Positions 1 to 9,424 of a DNA stretch of 64,000 bases are shown here, piece after piece. The translations under genes and the position numbers were made by a program. Positions within the stretch are counted from its first letter, which is position 1. Each line of letters starts with the position of its first letter. The DNA comes from Bacillus subtilis subsp. subtilis. GTDB lineage: Bacteria; Pseudomonadota; Gammaproteobacteria; Xanthomonadales; Xanthomonadaceae. The stretch covers positions 62,001 to 126,000 of the forward strand of contig JAHREJ010000001.1 in assembly GCA_021733645.1 (NCBI GenBank). Reading direction: 5' to 3'. A model generated the notes under the pieces. That model made no database searches and was not told the origin of the DNA. It worked only from the letters and a program-made list of their open reading frames with translations.

Positions 1-2128
1 CCTGGCCATCGACCACGGCCATTTCGTTGATCAGCTTGGGGTTGGCGAAGGTGGCGCGCTGCGCGGTGAGGTGGTCGCCGCGGTGGGTGGCGTAGGAATT
101 GAAGTCTTCTTCCGGCAGGCCCATTCTGGCCAGGTATTCACCGGCCGCGCTGCCGGCCATGATCGCGTTGGACGGCGAAAGGTGGTCGGTGGTGATGTTG
201 TCGCCGAGCACCGCCAGCGGGCGCATGCCACTGAGCGAGCGTGCACCGGCCAGCGCGCCCTCCCAGTAAGGCGGGCGGCGGATGTAGGTGCTCTGCTCGC
301 GCCACGCATACAGCGGGCTGATCGGCGCGCCGTGCTCCACCTTGAAGGTGAACATCGGGTCGTAAACCTGGCGGAACTGTTCCGGCTTGACGCAGGCCTT
401 GACCACCGCATCGATCTCGGCGTCGCTGGGCCACAGGTCCTTCAGGGTGATCGGATTGCCATCGGCATCGTGGCCCAGCGCGTCTTTCTCGATATCAAAA
501 CGCACCGTGCCGGCGATGGCGTAGGCCACCACCAGTGGCGGCGAGGCCAGGAACGCCTGCTTGGCATACGGGTGGATGCGGCCGTCGAAGTTGCGGTTGC
601 CCGACAACACTGCGGTGGCATACAGGTCGCGGTCGATCACTTCCTGCTGGATCTTCGGGTCCAACGCACCGCTCATGCCGTTGCAGGTGGTGCAGGCGAA
701 GCCGACGATACCAAAGCCCATCTGCTCCAGGTCACCGAGCAGGCCAGCCTCTTCCAGGTACAGCTGCACGGCTTTGGAGCCGGGCGCCAGCGAACTCTTC
801 ACCCACGGCTTGCGGGTCAGCCCGGCGCGGTTGGCGTTGCGGGCCAGCAGTGCGGCGGAAATCACGTTGCGCGGGTTGCTGGTATTGGTGCAGCTGGTGA
901 TGGCGGCGATGATCACCGCGCCATCGGGCATCAGCCCTTCGGCCTGTTCCAGCTTGCCGGAGGCCAGCTTGGCCTCATCGGCGATGCCGCGCGCGGCCAG
1001 TTCGCTGGTGGCCACGCGCTTGTGCGGGTTGGATGGGCCGGCCATGTTGCGCACCACGCCGGACAGGTCGAACTGCAGCACGCGCCCGTACTGCACGTTG
1101 GCCAGGTCGTCCGACCACAGCCCGGTGGCCTTGGCGTAGGTTTCCACCAGCTGTACCTGGGCATCTTCGCGGCCGGTCAGGCGCAGGTAGTCCAGGGTCT
1201 GCTGGTCGATGGAGAACATCGCCGCGGTGGCGCCGAACTCGGGGGTCATGTTGGAGATGGTGGCGCGATCGCCGATGGTCAGGGCGGTGGCCCCCTCGCC
1301 GTAGAACTCGATCCACGCCCCCACCACGCGCTGCTGGCGCAGGAACTCGGTCAGCGCCAGCACGATGTCGGTGCAGGTTATGCCCGGCTGCGGGCGGCCA
1401 GTGAGCTCCACGCCGATGATGTCGGGCAGGCGCATCCACGACGCACGGCCGAGCATCACGCTCTCCGCTTCCAGCCCGCCCACGCCGATGGCGATCACGC
1501 CCAGCGCATCCACGTGCGGGGTGTGGCTGTCGGTGCCCACGCAGGTATCGGGGAAGGCCACGCCGTCGCGCACCTGCACCACCGGGGACATTTTCTCCAG
1601 GTTGATCTGGTGCATGATCCCGTTGCCCGGCGGGATCACATCAACGTTCTTGAAGGCCTTCTTGGTCCAGTTGATGAAGTGGAAACGGTCTTCATTGCGG
1701 CGGTCTTCGATGGCGCGGTTCTTCTCGAAGGCGGCCTTGTCGAAACCGGGGAATTCCACTGCCAGCGAGTGGTCCACGATCAGCTGGGTAGGCACCACCG
1801 GATTGATCTGGGCCGGGTCGCCCCCGGCATCGGCGATCGCATCGCGCAGGCCGGCCAGATCCACCAAAGCGGTCTGGCCAAGGATGTCATGGCACACCAC
1901 GCGGGCGGGGAACCACGGGAAATCCAGGTCCTGGCGGCGCTCGATCAGCTGCCGCAACGAGGCCTGCAGGGTGGCCGGATCACAACGGCGCACCAGGTTT
2001 TCAGCCAGCACGCGCGAGGTGTACGGCAGCGTGGCATAGGCACCGGGCTGGATCGCGTCGACCGCGGCCCGGGTGTCGAAATAGTCCAGCGCGGTGCCGG
2101 GAAGGTTCTTGCGGTACTCAGTATTCAT
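1..2128 (-). CDS. acnD: AcnD, Fe/S-dependent 2-methylcitrate dehydratase (3' end outside window)
   Basis: Aconitase-family enzyme that dehydrates 2-methylcitrate in the cytosolic methylcitrate cycle. About 709 codons are visible; the family is about 860-870 aa, so the C-terminal swivel domain lies beyond position 1. The product begins MNTEYRKNLPGTALDYFD, which matches AcnD and not AcnA or AcnB. Near residue 480 a CTTCNGMSG segment supplies two of the cluster cysteines; AcnD proteins have NGMSG where classical aconitases have IGNSG. It is third in the leftward prpB-prpC-acnD operon, 141 bp after prpC, with a strong hairpin in the gap. prpF, which normally accompanies acnD, is not in the window and may follow to the left. 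Confidence 0.93.
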   Translation of the reverse strand, partial: MNTEYRKNLPGTALDYFDTRAAVDAIQPGAYATLPYTSRVLAENLVRRCDPATLQASLRQLIERRQDLDFPWFPARVVCHDILGQTALVDLAGLRDAIADAGGDPAQINPVVPTQLIVDHSLAVEFPGFDKAAFEKNRAIEDRRNEDRFHFINWTKKAFKNVDVIPPGNGIMHQINLEKMSPVVQVRDGVAFPDTCVGTDSHTPHVDALGVIAIGVGGLEAESVMLGRASWMRLPDIIGVELTGRPQPGITCTDIVLALTEFLRQQRVVGAWIEFYGEGATALTIGDRATISNMTPEFGATAAMFSIDQQTLDYLRLTGREDAQVQLVETYAKATGLWSDDLANVQYGRVLQFDLSGVVRNMAGPSNPHKRVATSELAARGIADEAKLASGKLEQAEGLMPDGAVIIAAITSCTNTSNPRNVISAALLARNANRAGLTRKPWVKSSLAPGSKAVQLYLEEAGLLGDLEQMGFGIVGFACTTCNGMSGALDPKIQQEVIDRDLYATAVLSGNRNFDGRIHPYAKQAFLASPPLVVAYAIAGTVRFDIEKDALGHDADGNPITLKDLWPSDAEIDAVVKACVKPEQFRQVYDPMFTFKVEHGAPISPLYAWREQSTYIRRPPYWEGALAGARSLSGMRPLAVLGDNITTDHLSPSNAIMAGSAAGEYLARMGLPEEDFNSYATHRGDHLTAQRATFANPKLINEMAVVDGQ

Positions 2129-2200
2129 GGCTGGCGATAGCTGCTTGTTGGCGGGCCGGGGTGTGGTGGTACCGGCGGAAAAGGAATGCGACGCCGCAAA

Positions 2201-2235
2201 CGGGGAGGGATCGACAACGCGCCGATCCCTCCCCG
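2201..2235 (-). promoter_or_regulatory. 13-bp perfect hairpin between prpC and acnD
   Basis: The arms at 2201-2213 and 2223-2235 (CGGGGAGGGATCG and its complement) are perfectly paired around a 9-nt loop. There is no T-tract after it on the minus strand, so it does not look like a simple intrinsic terminator. Its place inside the operon suggests mRNA processing, stability or partial attenuation before acnD; this role is inferred. Confidence 0.6.
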
Positions 2236-2269
2236 CGGTGCACCCGCGAACGGGTGCGGCAGGTGCGCA

Positions 2270-3427
2270 TCAGCTGCGCTGGTCGATCGGCACGAACGCC
2301 TGGTCTTCCGGGCCGGTGTAGTTGGCGCTGGGGCGGATGATCTTGCCGTCGATGCGCTGCTCGATGATGTGCGCGCTCCAGCCGGAGGTGCGCGCGATGA
2401 CGAACAGCGGGGTGAACATCGCCGTGGGCACGCCCATCATGTGGTAGCTGACCGCACTGAACCAGTCCAGGTTCGGGAACATCTTCTTGATGTCCCACAT
2501 CACCGTTTCCAGGCGCTCGGCGATGTCGAACATTTTCAGGTTCTGCTGCTCGCCGGACAGGTCGCGGGCCACTTCCTTGATCACGTTGTTGCGCGGGTCG
2601 CTGACGGTATACACCGGGTGGCCGAAACCGATCACCACTTCCTTGCGCTCCACGCGGGCCTTGATGTCGGCCTCGGCGTCGTCCGGGTTGTCGTAGCGCT
2701 TCTGTACTTCGAAGGCCACTTCATTGGCGCCGCCGTGCTTGGGACCGCGCAGCGCGCCGATGCCACCGGTGATGCAGCTGTGCATGTCGCTGCCGGTGCC
2801 GGCGATGACCCGGCAGGCAAAGGTGGACGCGTTGAATTCGTGTTCGGCATACAGGATCAGCGAGGTGTGCATCGCCTTGACCCACGAATCCTGCGGCTTC
2901 TCGCCGTGCAGCAGATGCAGGAAGTGGCCGCCGATGGAGTCATCGTCGGTTTCCACGTCGATGGCCCGGCCGTTGTGGCTCCAGTGGTACCAGTACAGCA
3001 GCATCGAGCCCAGGCAGGCCATCAGCTTGTCGGCGATGTCGCGTGCGCCCGGATGGTTGTGGTCGTCCTTCTCCGGCGACACGCAGCCCAGCACGGACAC
3101 GCCGGTGCGCATCACGTCCATCGGGTGCGCCGACGGCGGCAGCTCTTCCAGTGCGGCCTTCACGGCCGCCGGAATGCCGCGCAGCGACTTCAGCTTGCCT
3201 TTGTAAGCCACCAGTTCGGCGCGGGTGGGCAGCTTGCCGTGCACCAGCAGGTGGGCGATTTCCTCGAACTCGCTGGTGTTGGCCAGGTCCAGGATGTCGT
3301 AGCCGCGATAGTGCAGGTCATTGCCGCTGCGGCCCACCGTGCACAGCGCGGTGTTGCCCGCAGCGGTGCCGGACAGGGCGACGGATTTCTTCGGCTTGAA
3401 GCCGGGGGCGGTGGTTGCTTCGCTCAT
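2270..3427 (-). CDS. prpC: 2-methylcitrate synthase
   Basis: Condenses propionyl-CoA with oxaloacetate to 2-methylcitrate, the entry step of the methylcitrate cycle. The 385-aa size is normal for small type II citrate synthases. Family signatures are visible: [13 protein letters not shown] with the active-site His, GFGHPVY with the second catalytic His, and [19 protein letters not shown] in the substrate region. The start at 3427 (MSEATTAPG) is chosen because a GGAGGG ribosome-binding site lies just upstream; an in-frame codon six codons earlier has no such support. It lies 29 bp after prpB and before acnD. Confidence 0.95.
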   Translation of the reverse strand: MSEATTAPGFKPKKSVALSGTAAGNTALCTVGRSGNDLHYRGYDILDLANTSEFEEIAHLLVHGKLPTRAELVAYKGKLKSLRGIPAAVKAALEELPPSAHPMDVMRTGVSVLGCVSPEKDDHNHPGARDIADKLMACLGSMLLYWYHWSHNGRAIDVETDDDSIGGHFLHLLHGEKPQDSWVKAMHTSLILYAEHEFNASTFACRVIAGTGSDMHSCITGGIGALRGPKHGGANEVAFEVQKRYDNPDDAEADIKARVERKEVVIGFGHPVYTVSDPRNNVIKEVARDLSGEQQNLKMFDIAERLETVMWDIKKMFPNLDWFSAVSYHMMGVPTAMFTPLFVIARTSGWSAHIIEQRIDGKIIRPSANYTGPEDQAFVPIDQRS

Positions 3428-3456
3428 GATCCCTCCAGAAAACAAGTGGTGCGACG

Positions 3457-4347
3457 TTACTTCTTGGCGGCAAACAGCGCGTCGAGCTGCTGCTCGAAGG
3501 CGTGGTAGCCGATACGGTCGTACAGCTCTTCGCGCGTCTGCATCGCATCGACCACATTACGCTGATGGCCGTCGCGGCGGATGGTCTCATACACATGCTC
3601 GGCGGCTTTGTTGGCGGCGCGGAACGCAGACAGCGGGAACAGCTGGATGGCCACACCGGCCGAGGCCAGTTCATCGCGGGTGAACAGCGGGGTCTGGCCA
3701 AACTCGGTGATGTTGGCCAGCACCGGCACCTTCACCGCGTCGACGAAGCGGCGGTACGTGGGCAGGTCGTAGGCGGCCTCGGCGAAGATGCCGTCGGCAC
3801 CGGCGTCCACGCAGGCGATGGCGCGCTCGATCGCCGCGTCCACGCCATCCACCTGGATGGCATCGGTGCGCGCGATCAGGAAGAAGTCCGGATCGGTCCT
3901 GGCGTCGGCTGCGGCCTTCACGCGGTCGACCATTTCACCCTGGGTGACGATTTCCTTGCCCGGGCGATGGCCGCAACGCTTGGCACCTACCTGGTCTTCG
4001 ATATGGCAGGCGGCCGCACCGGCCTTGATCAGCGACTTGACCGTGCGGGCGATGTTGAACGCACTCGGCCCGAAGCCGGTATCGATGTCCACCATCAGCG
4101 GCAGGTCGCACACATCGGTGATGCGGCGCACGTCGATGAGCACGTCTTCCAGGGTGTTGATGCCCAGGTCCGGCAGGCCCAGCGAGCCGGCCGCGACGCC
4201 GCCACCGGACAGGTAGATGGCGCGGTAGCCGGCGCGCTGGGCCAGCAGGGCGTGGTTGGCGTTGATCGCACCGATCACCTGCAACGGCGATTCGGCGGCA
4301 AGCGCGGCGCGGAAACGGGCGCCGGCGGAAGAAACGGGGGTGCTCAT
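3457..4347 (-). CDS. prpB: methylisocitrate lyase
   Basis: Cleaves 2-methylisocitrate to pyruvate and succinate. The 296-aa protein is a typical PEP mutase/isocitrate lyase superfamily member. It carries the catalytic-cysteine signature KRCGHRPGK and the metal-binding segment VDIDTGFG. The start at 4347 (MSTPVSSAG) is preferred over an ATG four codons upstream because family members begin close to this point and the sigma-54 promoter at 4382-4396 then leaves a leader of about 20 nt. First gene of the propionate operon and divergent from prpR. Confidence 0.95.
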   Translation of the reverse strand: MSTPVSSAGARFRAALAAESPLQVIGAINANHALLAQRAGYRAIYLSGGGVAAGSLGLPDLGINTLEDVLIDVRRITDVCDLPLMVDIDTGFGPSAFNIARTVKSLIKAGAAACHIEDQVGAKRCGHRPGKEIVTQGEMVDRVKAAADARTDPDFFLIARTDAIQVDGVDAAIERAIACVDAGADGIFAEAAYDLPTYRRFVDAVKVPVLANITEFGQTPLFTRDELASAGVAIQLFPLSAFRAANKAAEHVYETIRRDGHQRNVVDAMQTREELYDRIGYHAFEQQLDALFAAKK

Positions 4348-4381
4348 GCGGCATTCCATCGTAGGTGACGGGGAGACAGGC

Positions 4382-4396
4382 GCAAGGGCCGTGCCA
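4382..4396 (-). promoter_or_regulatory. sigma-54 (-24/-12) promoter of prpBC-acnD
   Basis: Read on the minus strand this is TGGCACG-N4-TTGC, an exact match to the core -24/-12 consensus. It lies 35 bp before the prpB start and opposite a sigma-54 activator gene, as expected for PrpR-dependent transcription. The transcription start is expected near 4370. Confidence 0.85.
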
Positions 4397-4441
4397 ATTG
4401 GCAAGTGTCTGATTCCATTGAGACAGTCCGGTGGCAGCGGC

Positions 4442-4498
4442 GTTTCACGTTGAAACATTGAAACATCTGTAACATGGATGGAACTGAAACACTGAAAC
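4442..4498. promoter_or_regulatory. cluster of PrpR-type half-sites (upstream activating sequence)
   Basis: Five copies of the same hexamer occur in 57 bp: GTTTCA at 4442-4447 and TGAAAC at 4451-4456, 4459-4464, 4485-4490 and 4493-4498. The first two form a palindrome with a 3-bp spacer. The cluster sits 46-102 bp upstream of the -24 element, the usual position for an enhancer-binding protein, and ends six bases before the prpR start codon, so PrpR may also repress itself. That these bind PrpR is inferred from the context. Confidence 0.7.
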
Positions 4499-4504
4499 GC
4501 CGCC

Positions 4505-6121
4505 ATGTCGATCAGCCTGCCCCGCCATCGCCCCCACCTGCCCGACCCGGACCCCGGCGGCCTGCCGGTGATCTGGACGGTGAGCGTGTCGCGCCTGACC
4601 GGGCTGCTCGGCGATGTCATCCCCGAGTTCGACCGCCGCGCGCGCATCGTGCCGATCAACCTGGGGTTTGAAGAAGCGGTGGACGTGATCGGCCAGCGCC
4701 TGCGCCGCGAGCACTGCGACGTGGTGATTGCCGGGGGCTCCAATGCGGCCTACCTGCGCAGCCGGCTGGAGGTGCCGCTGGTGCCGATCCAGGCCAACGG
4801 TTTCGACCTGATGGAGGCGCTGGCACGGGCGCGCCGGATCGCCCCGCGGATCGGGCTGGTCACCCACGCCACCGACGTACCCACCTTTGGCAGCTTCCAG
4901 CACAGCTTCGGGCTGGATATCGAGCACCGCCGCTTCGTCACCCGTGAAGATGCGCGCGACTGCATCGCCGACCTGCGCGCCAACGGCATCGAGGTGATCG
5001 TCGGCACCGGCATGGCGATCGACCATGCCGAACAGGTGGGCCTGCCCGGCGTGCTGCTGTACTCGGCCGATTCGGTGCGGCAGGCATTCGAACACGCCCT
5101 GGAACTCACCCAGACCCTGGCCCGTTCCGGCGCGCCGTCCTTTCGGCGACGCCCCCCGGCCAGGCGCCGCGACGCCGACCACGCCCTGCTCGGCAACAGC
5201 GCGCCGATGCAGCAGGTGCGCGATCACATCGCCTTGTACGCTCCCTACGACAGCACGGTCCTGGTGACCGGTGCCACCGGCACCGGCAAGGAGCTGGTGG
5301 CGCGGCAACTCCATTCGGCCAGCGGCCGGCGCGGTCGCTTCGTCGCGTTGAACTGCGGGGCGATCAGCGAGTCGCTGCTGGAGGCCGAGCTGTTCGGTTA
5401 CAACGAGGGCGCCTTCACCGGCGCACGCCGTGGCGGGCGCGTCGGCCTGGTCGAGGCGGCCGAGGGCGGCACGTTGTTCCTGGATGAGATCGGCGAACTG
5501 CCGCTGCCGCTGCAGACCCGCCTGCTGCGTGTGCTGGAAGAACGCGAGGTGTTGCGCGTAGGGGCCACCGAACCCACCCCGGTGGACGTGCGCGTGGTGG
5601 CGGCCACGTTGCAGACACTGCAATCACTGGTGGAGGCGCAGCGCTTCCGCCGCGACCTGTACTACCGCCTGGCCGCCTTGCGGATCGACGTGCCGACCCT
5701 GCACGCGCGCCGGGAGGATGTGCCCCTGCTGCTGGCACACTTCTTCACCCAGCTTGGCGGCAGTCCCTCACCGCTTGCCGCCGATGCGTTGCAGCGCCTG
5801 TGCGACTACCCCTGGCCAGGCAACGTGCGCGAACTGCGCAACCTGGTCGACCGGCTGCGCATCCATTGGCCGCCGGCACGCGGCGAGCTGTCGTTGGCGC
5901 AGATGCTGGCGTGGCTGCCGGAGCTGCATGCCGCCGCGGCGCCGCCCCCGGCGTCCAGCGCGGCCGCACCGCCTTGGCCACCACGGGCGGCGGCACGCCC
6001 TGGCAACGAGGTACTGGAGCAGCTTCTGGACCGCTACGGCGGCAACCGCGAACAGGTCGCCCAGCATCTCGGCGTGTCACGCACCACGCTGTGGCGCTGG
6101 TTACGCAGCGCGACCGGCTGA
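4505..6121 (+). CDS. prpR: sigma-54-dependent propionate catabolism activator PrpR
   Basis: Enhancer-binding protein expected to sense 2-methylcitrate and switch on the divergent prpB-prpC-acnD operon. The 538 aa show an N-terminal PrpR_N ligand domain (about 40-200), then the AAA+ domain with Walker A GATGTGKE near residue 255, the sigma-54 contact loop GAFTGA near 302 and Walker [13 protein letters not shown], and a C-terminal Fis-type helix-turn-helix (about 500-537) ending in SRTTLWRWL. No Shine-Dalgarno is visible before the ATG at 4505, and the operator-like repeats run up to it, so translation may be weak or the transcript nearly leaderless. Assignment rests on domains plus position. 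Confidence 0.93.
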   Translation: MSISLPRHRPHLPDPDPGGLPVIWTVSVSRLTGLLGDVIPEFDRRARIVPINLGFEEAVDVIGQRLRREHCDVVIAGGSNAAYLRSRLEVPLVPIQANGFDLMEALARARRIAPRIGLVTHATDVPTFGSFQHSFGLDIEHRRFVTREDARDCIADLRANGIEVIVGTGMAIDHAEQVGLPGVLLYSADSVRQAFEHALELTQTLARSGAPSFRRRPPARRRDADHALLGNSAPMQQVRDHIALYAPYDSTVLVTGATGTGKELVARQLHSASGRRGRFVALNCGAISESLLEAELFGYNEGAFTGARRGGRVGLVEAAEGGTLFLDEIGELPLPLQTRLLRVLEEREVLRVGATEPTPVDVRVVAATLQTLQSLVEAQRFRRDLYYRLAALRIDVPTLHARREDVPLLLAHFFTQLGGSPSPLAADALQRLCDYPWPGNVRELRNLVDRLRIHWPPARGELSLAQMLAWLPELHAAAAPPPASSAAAPPWPPRAAARPGNEVLEQLLDRYGGNREQVAQHLGVSRTTLWRWLRSATG

Positions 6122-6130
6122 TGCCCGGCC

Positions 6131-6967
6131 TCAGGCCACGCCGCGAAGGTCCAGCGTGGGCCGGCAGAATGCCGAGCCATTCCAGTGCACCGCCAACCCC
6201 GCTCCGGTGAAGGCCTCCACGATCCTGCGCCCCACCGCTTCCATCGCAGCGGTGGCGCCGTCCGGCGCTGCCCAGAAACCCAGGCCCAGGTCACTGCTGC
6301 GTTTGGCGCGGTTGAGGTCCTGGCGGGTGTAGAAGCACAGGCCGACCAGACCGGCCGCCATCCCGCCGCGCGCGCTGAACTGTTCGGCGGTGTCGGCCAA
6401 ACCATCGTCCTGGGTGAGGCCCACGTCATGGGCGGTCACGATGCCTGCAGCCTCCAGCTCGGCAAACACCGCCGCGATCCGCGCGTGGGCCGCACGCCAG
6501 TCGGCGGCGCGCATCGTCTGCGGCGGCTGGGGGTCGCGCTTCACCGGAACGGGGTAGCCGGTCACCGCTGACAGCAGGGCCTGCACCGCCGGCATCATCG
6601 CGTTGACGACCACGTGGTTGCCGCCATCGTCGCGCACCGCCGGGTTCGCGCCGGCGTCGAGCAGCATCTGTACCGGCGCGCACGCCAGCGCAAATTCAGC
6701 GGCCAGGTACAGCGCGGTACGCCCGCCACCACCGAGGTGTTCCAGCGGGCTTCCTGCATCGATCAGCAAGCGCAGGATCGGCAGGTGCTGCGCGGCCGGG
6801 GTGTCGTTGGCAGCGCGCGCGGCACACTCCAGCGCGGTGAACCCATGAGCGTTCTCGGCCGCCACGTCCGCGCCTGCCGCCAGCCCGGCCTGTACCGCCG
6901 CCACGTCGCCGGCCAGGGCGGCAGCGCAGAGGTCGATGGCAATGGAAGAAGCCAGTGCAGTGGGCAT
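6131..6967 (-). CDS. ankyrin-repeat protein with C-terminal DUF6891-like domain
   Basis: A 278-aa soluble protein with no signal peptide. The first ~120 residues contain about three ankyrin repeats, seen as the recurring LLxAGA...GxTAL pattern (GADVAAENAHGFTALECAA, LLIDAGSPLEHLGGGGRTAL, LLDAGANPAVRDDGG). The C-terminal half (about 150-278) has the GLCFYTRQDLNRA and GLAVHWNGS segments of DUF6891 proteins, whose function is unknown. It converges on prpR, whose stop lies 9 bp away. The start at 6967 (MPTALASS) fits the first repeat. A scaffold or protein-binding role is inferred from ankyrin repeats only. Confidence 0.8.
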   Translation of the reverse strand: MPTALASSIAIDLCAAALAGDVAAVQAGLAAGADVAAENAHGFTALECAARAANDTPAAQHLPILRLLIDAGSPLEHLGGGGRTALYLAAEFALACAPVQMLLDAGANPAVRDDGGNHVVVNAMMPAVQALLSAVTGYPVPVKRDPQPPQTMRAADWRAAHARIAAVFAELEAAGIVTAHDVGLTQDDGLADTAEQFSARGGMAAGLVGLCFYTRQDLNRAKRSSDLGLGFWAAPDGATAAMEAVGRRIVEAFTGAGLAVHWNGSAFCRPTLDLRGVA

Positions 6968-7055
6968 GCGGGGTCCCCGTGGGCGTTGTGGATCGGCCTG
7001 CAAGTAGGCAGGCACCCGCAGGGCGGGGCGTGTGCGCCCTGCCCTGCGCGCGCCC

Positions 7056-7655
7056 TTACGGGAACAGCAACCGCTTGCTCCACTGCCCATCGTGATCCAC
7101 CTCATAGCACCAGCGTTCGTGCAGGCGGAACTGCGCGCCGTACCAGAATTCGATGCGTTGCGGCACCACACGCAGCCCGCTCCAGCCCTCCGGGCGCGGT
7201 ACTTCGCGGTCGGCGAAGCTGGCCTCGGTGGTGGCCACGCGTGCGTCGAATGCCTCGCGCGAGGCCAGCGTCTTCGATTGCAGCGACGCCCATGCGCCAA
7301 TCTGGCTCATGCGCGGGCGCGAGGCGAAGTAGGCATCGGCTTCGGCATCGTCCACCTGCTCCACGTGGCCTTCAATGCGCACCTGGATGCCGGCCTCGCG
7401 CAGGCTGCGCCACAGGAACAGCAGCGCCGCGCGCGGATTGGCGCGCAGCTCGCGGCCCTTGTGGCTGTCCAGGTGGGTGTAGAACACAAAGCCACGCGCG
7501 TCGAAGGCCTTGAGCAGCACCGTGCGGGCCGAGGGCTGGCCGTTGCTGTCGGCGGTGGCGACGGTCATCGCGTTGGGTTCGATTTCGGCGCTGTTGCCGG
7601 CTTCGTCGAACAGCTCGGCAAAGGTGGACAACGCTTCGGTATACAGATCGGTCAT
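7056..7655 (-). CDS. pdxH: pyridoxamine/pyridoxine 5'-phosphate oxidase
   Basis: FMN-dependent enzyme that makes pyridoxal 5'-phosphate in the cytosol. At 199 aa it is a little shorter than E. coli PdxH (218). Characteristic segments are [18 protein letters not shown] and [17 protein letters not shown] (FMN and substrate binding) and a C-terminus with [15 protein letters not shown] and SKRLLFP, close to the usual RLxP ending. The start at 7655 (MTDLYTEAL) leaves 41 bp to the divergent kinase gene, so the two promoters must overlap. Confidence 0.94.
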   Translation of the reverse strand: MTDLYTEALSTFAELFDEAGNSAEIEPNAMTVATADSNGQPSARTVLLKAFDARGFVFYTHLDSHKGRELRANPRAALLFLWRSLREAGIQVRIEGHVEQVDDAEADAYFASRPRMSQIGAWASLQSKTLASREAFDARVATTEASFADREVPRPEGWSGLRVVPQRIEFWYGAQFRLHERWCYEVDHDGQWSKRLLFP

Positions 7656-7696
7656 GGTTGGTTTCTTGCCATTCGATTTGGGTTTATTGTCACCGC

Positions 7697-8524
7697 ATGC
7701 CTGCCACCGCGTACATGCCCCGCAACAAAGGATTTCCCGATGCGCTGGTCGCCCAGGCACTGGACGATGCACTGGGCGTTGGCACGGGGGTGCCAGTATT
7801 GGCGATCAGCGGCCTGCAGGGCAGCGGCAAATCGACGCTGGCCGCGCAGGTGGTGGCGCTGGCCGGGCAACGCGGACTGCGCGCGGCGGCCTTGTCCATC
7901 GACGATTTCTACCTGACCCGCGCCCAGCGCCAGCGCCTGGCCCGCCAGGTGCATCCGCTGCTGCTCACCCGTGGCCCACCGGGCACCCACGACCTGCCGC
8001 TGGCACACGCCACCCTGGACGCCATCGCCGCACGCCAGCCGGTGGCGCTGCCGCGGTTCGACAAACTGGCTGACGAGCGCGTGGCGCAGGCCGATTGGCC
8101 ACGCGTGGACGGCCCGCTGGACCTGCTGGTGTTCGAAGGCTGGTTCCTGGGCACGCCCGCGCAGGCCGAGGCCGATCTGGCGCCAGCGCTGAACGCGCTG
8201 GAACGCGACGCCGACCCTGACGGACGCTGGCGGCAGTGGTGCAACCAGGCGTTGGCCACCGAGTACCCCGCCCTTTGGCAGCGCTGCAACCGCCTGTGGT
8301 TCCTGCAACCGCCCGATTTTGCGGTGGTGCCGCGCTGGCGCTGGCAGCAGGAACAGTCCCTGCAGGCCGCACAGCCCGGGCGCAGCAGCATGAGCCGCGC
8401 CCAGCTGGAACGGTTCGTGCAGTACTACGAACGGGTCAGCCGGCAGGCGCTGCGCACGTTGCCGCAACGGGCCGACCGGGTGATCGTGCTGGACGACCAG
8501 CGGCGGGTGGTCGCGCGCCCCTGA
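7697..8524 (+). CDS. P-loop kinase, D-glycerate 3-kinase-like (GLYK/Tda10 type)
   Basis: A 275-aa P-loop kinase. GLQGSGKST near residues 36-44 is the Walker A loop, followed by [18 protein letters not shown] and LPRFDK, the segments that mark plant-type glycerate kinase and yeast Tda10 homologues, and by VFEGWFLG in the Walker B region. It would phosphorylate glycerate or a similar small hydroxy acid; the substrate cannot be read from the sequence. The start at 7697 ([12 protein letters not shown]) is preferred over an in-frame codon 13 triplets earlier, which would overlap the divergent pdxH start. Confidence 0.78.
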   Translation: MPATAYMPRNKGFPDALVAQALDDALGVGTGVPVLAISGLQGSGKSTLAAQVVALAGQRGLRAAALSIDDFYLTRAQRQRLARQVHPLLLTRGPPGTHDLPLAHATLDAIAARQPVALPRFDKLADERVAQADWPRVDGPLDLLVFEGWFLGTPAQAEADLAPALNALERDADPDGRWRQWCNQALATEYPALWQRCNRLWFLQPPDFAVVPRWRWQQEQSLQAAQPGRSSMSRAQLERFVQYYERVSRQALRTLPQRADRVIVLDDQRRVVARP

Positions 8525-8579
8525 GTGCAGCGCCACACACGCGCCCGGCCGCACCGGCCGGGCACGCCACCGGCACGCA

Positions 8580-8783
8580 TCAGCCCACGACGAAGGTCAC
8601 CCGCAGGTTGACCCGCCACTCGGTGATGTTGCCTTCCCCGTCGGTGACCACCTTGGTTTCGTTGATCCATGCCCCCTGGATGCCCTTGACCGTCTCGGAC
8701 ACCTTCTTCAGGCCGCTACGCACCGCATCCTCGACACTGGTCTTGGAGGAGGCATTGATTTCGATGATTTTGGCCACTGACAT
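8580..8783 (-). CDS. dodecin (flavin-storage protein)
   Basis: A 67-aa protein of the dodecin family, which forms a hollow dodecamer that binds flavins and protects against free FMN/FAD. The family pattern is clear: [13 protein letters not shown], then [19 protein letters not shown], and WINETKVV with the Trp that stacks on the isoalloxazine ring. The ATG at 8783 has a GGAG site upstream and gives the usual MSxxK start; an upstream in-frame GTG is less likely. Monocistronic, between the glycerate-kinase-like gene and divergent aroK. Confidence 0.93.
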   Translation of the reverse strand: MSVAKIIEINASSKTSVEDAVRSGLKKVSETVKGIQGAWINETKVVTDGEGNITEWRVNLRVTFVVG

Positions 8784-8878
8784 GGACACGCTCCGGCTGT
8801 TGGCGGGTCATTCCGCACCGCCCACGATGGGGGCCGGCGCGTAAAGGCCGCGGCACGGAGATGTTAGGATCGTGGGTA

Positions 8879-9424
8879 ATGAATCCCGCTCCGAACCTCA
8901 TCCTGATTGGCCCGATGGGCGCCGGCAAAACCTGCATCGGGCGCCGCCTGGCCGAGCGTTTCACGCTGGACTTCGTGGACGCCGATACGGCGATCGTGGA
9001 AGCCACCGGGGCCACCATTCCGGCCATTTTCGAGCATTCCGGCGAAGCCGGCTTCCGCCAGCACGAACGCCAGGTCCTGCAGGCCCTGCTGGCCGGGCGC
9101 AATCAATTGGTGTCCACCGGCGGTGGTGCGGTGCTCGACCCCGGCAACCGCGCCCTCATCGCCGCACGCGGTTTCGTGGTGTACCTGCGGGTCAGCGTGG
9201 CCGGGCAGCTGGAGCGGCTGGCCCGCGACCGTACCCGGCCGCTGCTGCAACGCCCCGACCGCGAACAGGTTCTGCACGGCATGGCCGCGCTGCGCGACCC
9301 GCTGTACCGCGACCTGGCCGACCTGACCCTGGATACCGACCTCTACACCCCCGCCGACGCCACCGCGCAGTTGGTGCTGCGCCTGGCGGCGCAATGGCAG
9401 CGACAGGAACCCCCCACCGCATGA
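8879..9424 (+). CDS. aroK: shikimate kinase
   Basis: Phosphorylates shikimate in the common aromatic pathway. The 181-aa product has Walker [16 protein letters not shown] near the N-terminus, DFVDADTAI (shikimate-binding Asp), GFRQHE and STGGGAVL, in family order. ATG 8879 is chosen over ATG 8861: a TAGGAT -10-like hexamer at 8865-8870 would start transcription close to 8879, and family members begin only a few residues before the beta strand of the P-loop. Its stop overlaps the aroB start (ATGA), so the two are translationally coupled. Confidence 0.94.
   Translation: MNPAPNLILIGPMGAGKTCIGRRLAERFTLDFVDADTAIVEATGATIPAIFEHSGEAGFRQHERQVLQALLAGRNQLVSTGGGAVLDPGNRALIAARGFVVYLRVSVAGQLERLARDRTRPLLQRPDREQVLHGMAALRDPLYRDLADLTLDTDLYTPADATAQLVLRLAAQWQRQEPPTA

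Noticed and set aside
71-2140. 689-aa open frame on the plus strand opposite acnD
   Set aside because: GC-rich codon shadow of the acnD gene; the composition is His/Gly/Arg-rich without domains, while the minus strand gives a clear AcnD.
7671-7698. Longer start for the glycerate-kinase-like protein at 7658
   Set aside because: It would overlap the pdxH start codon area and lacks a ribosome-binding site.
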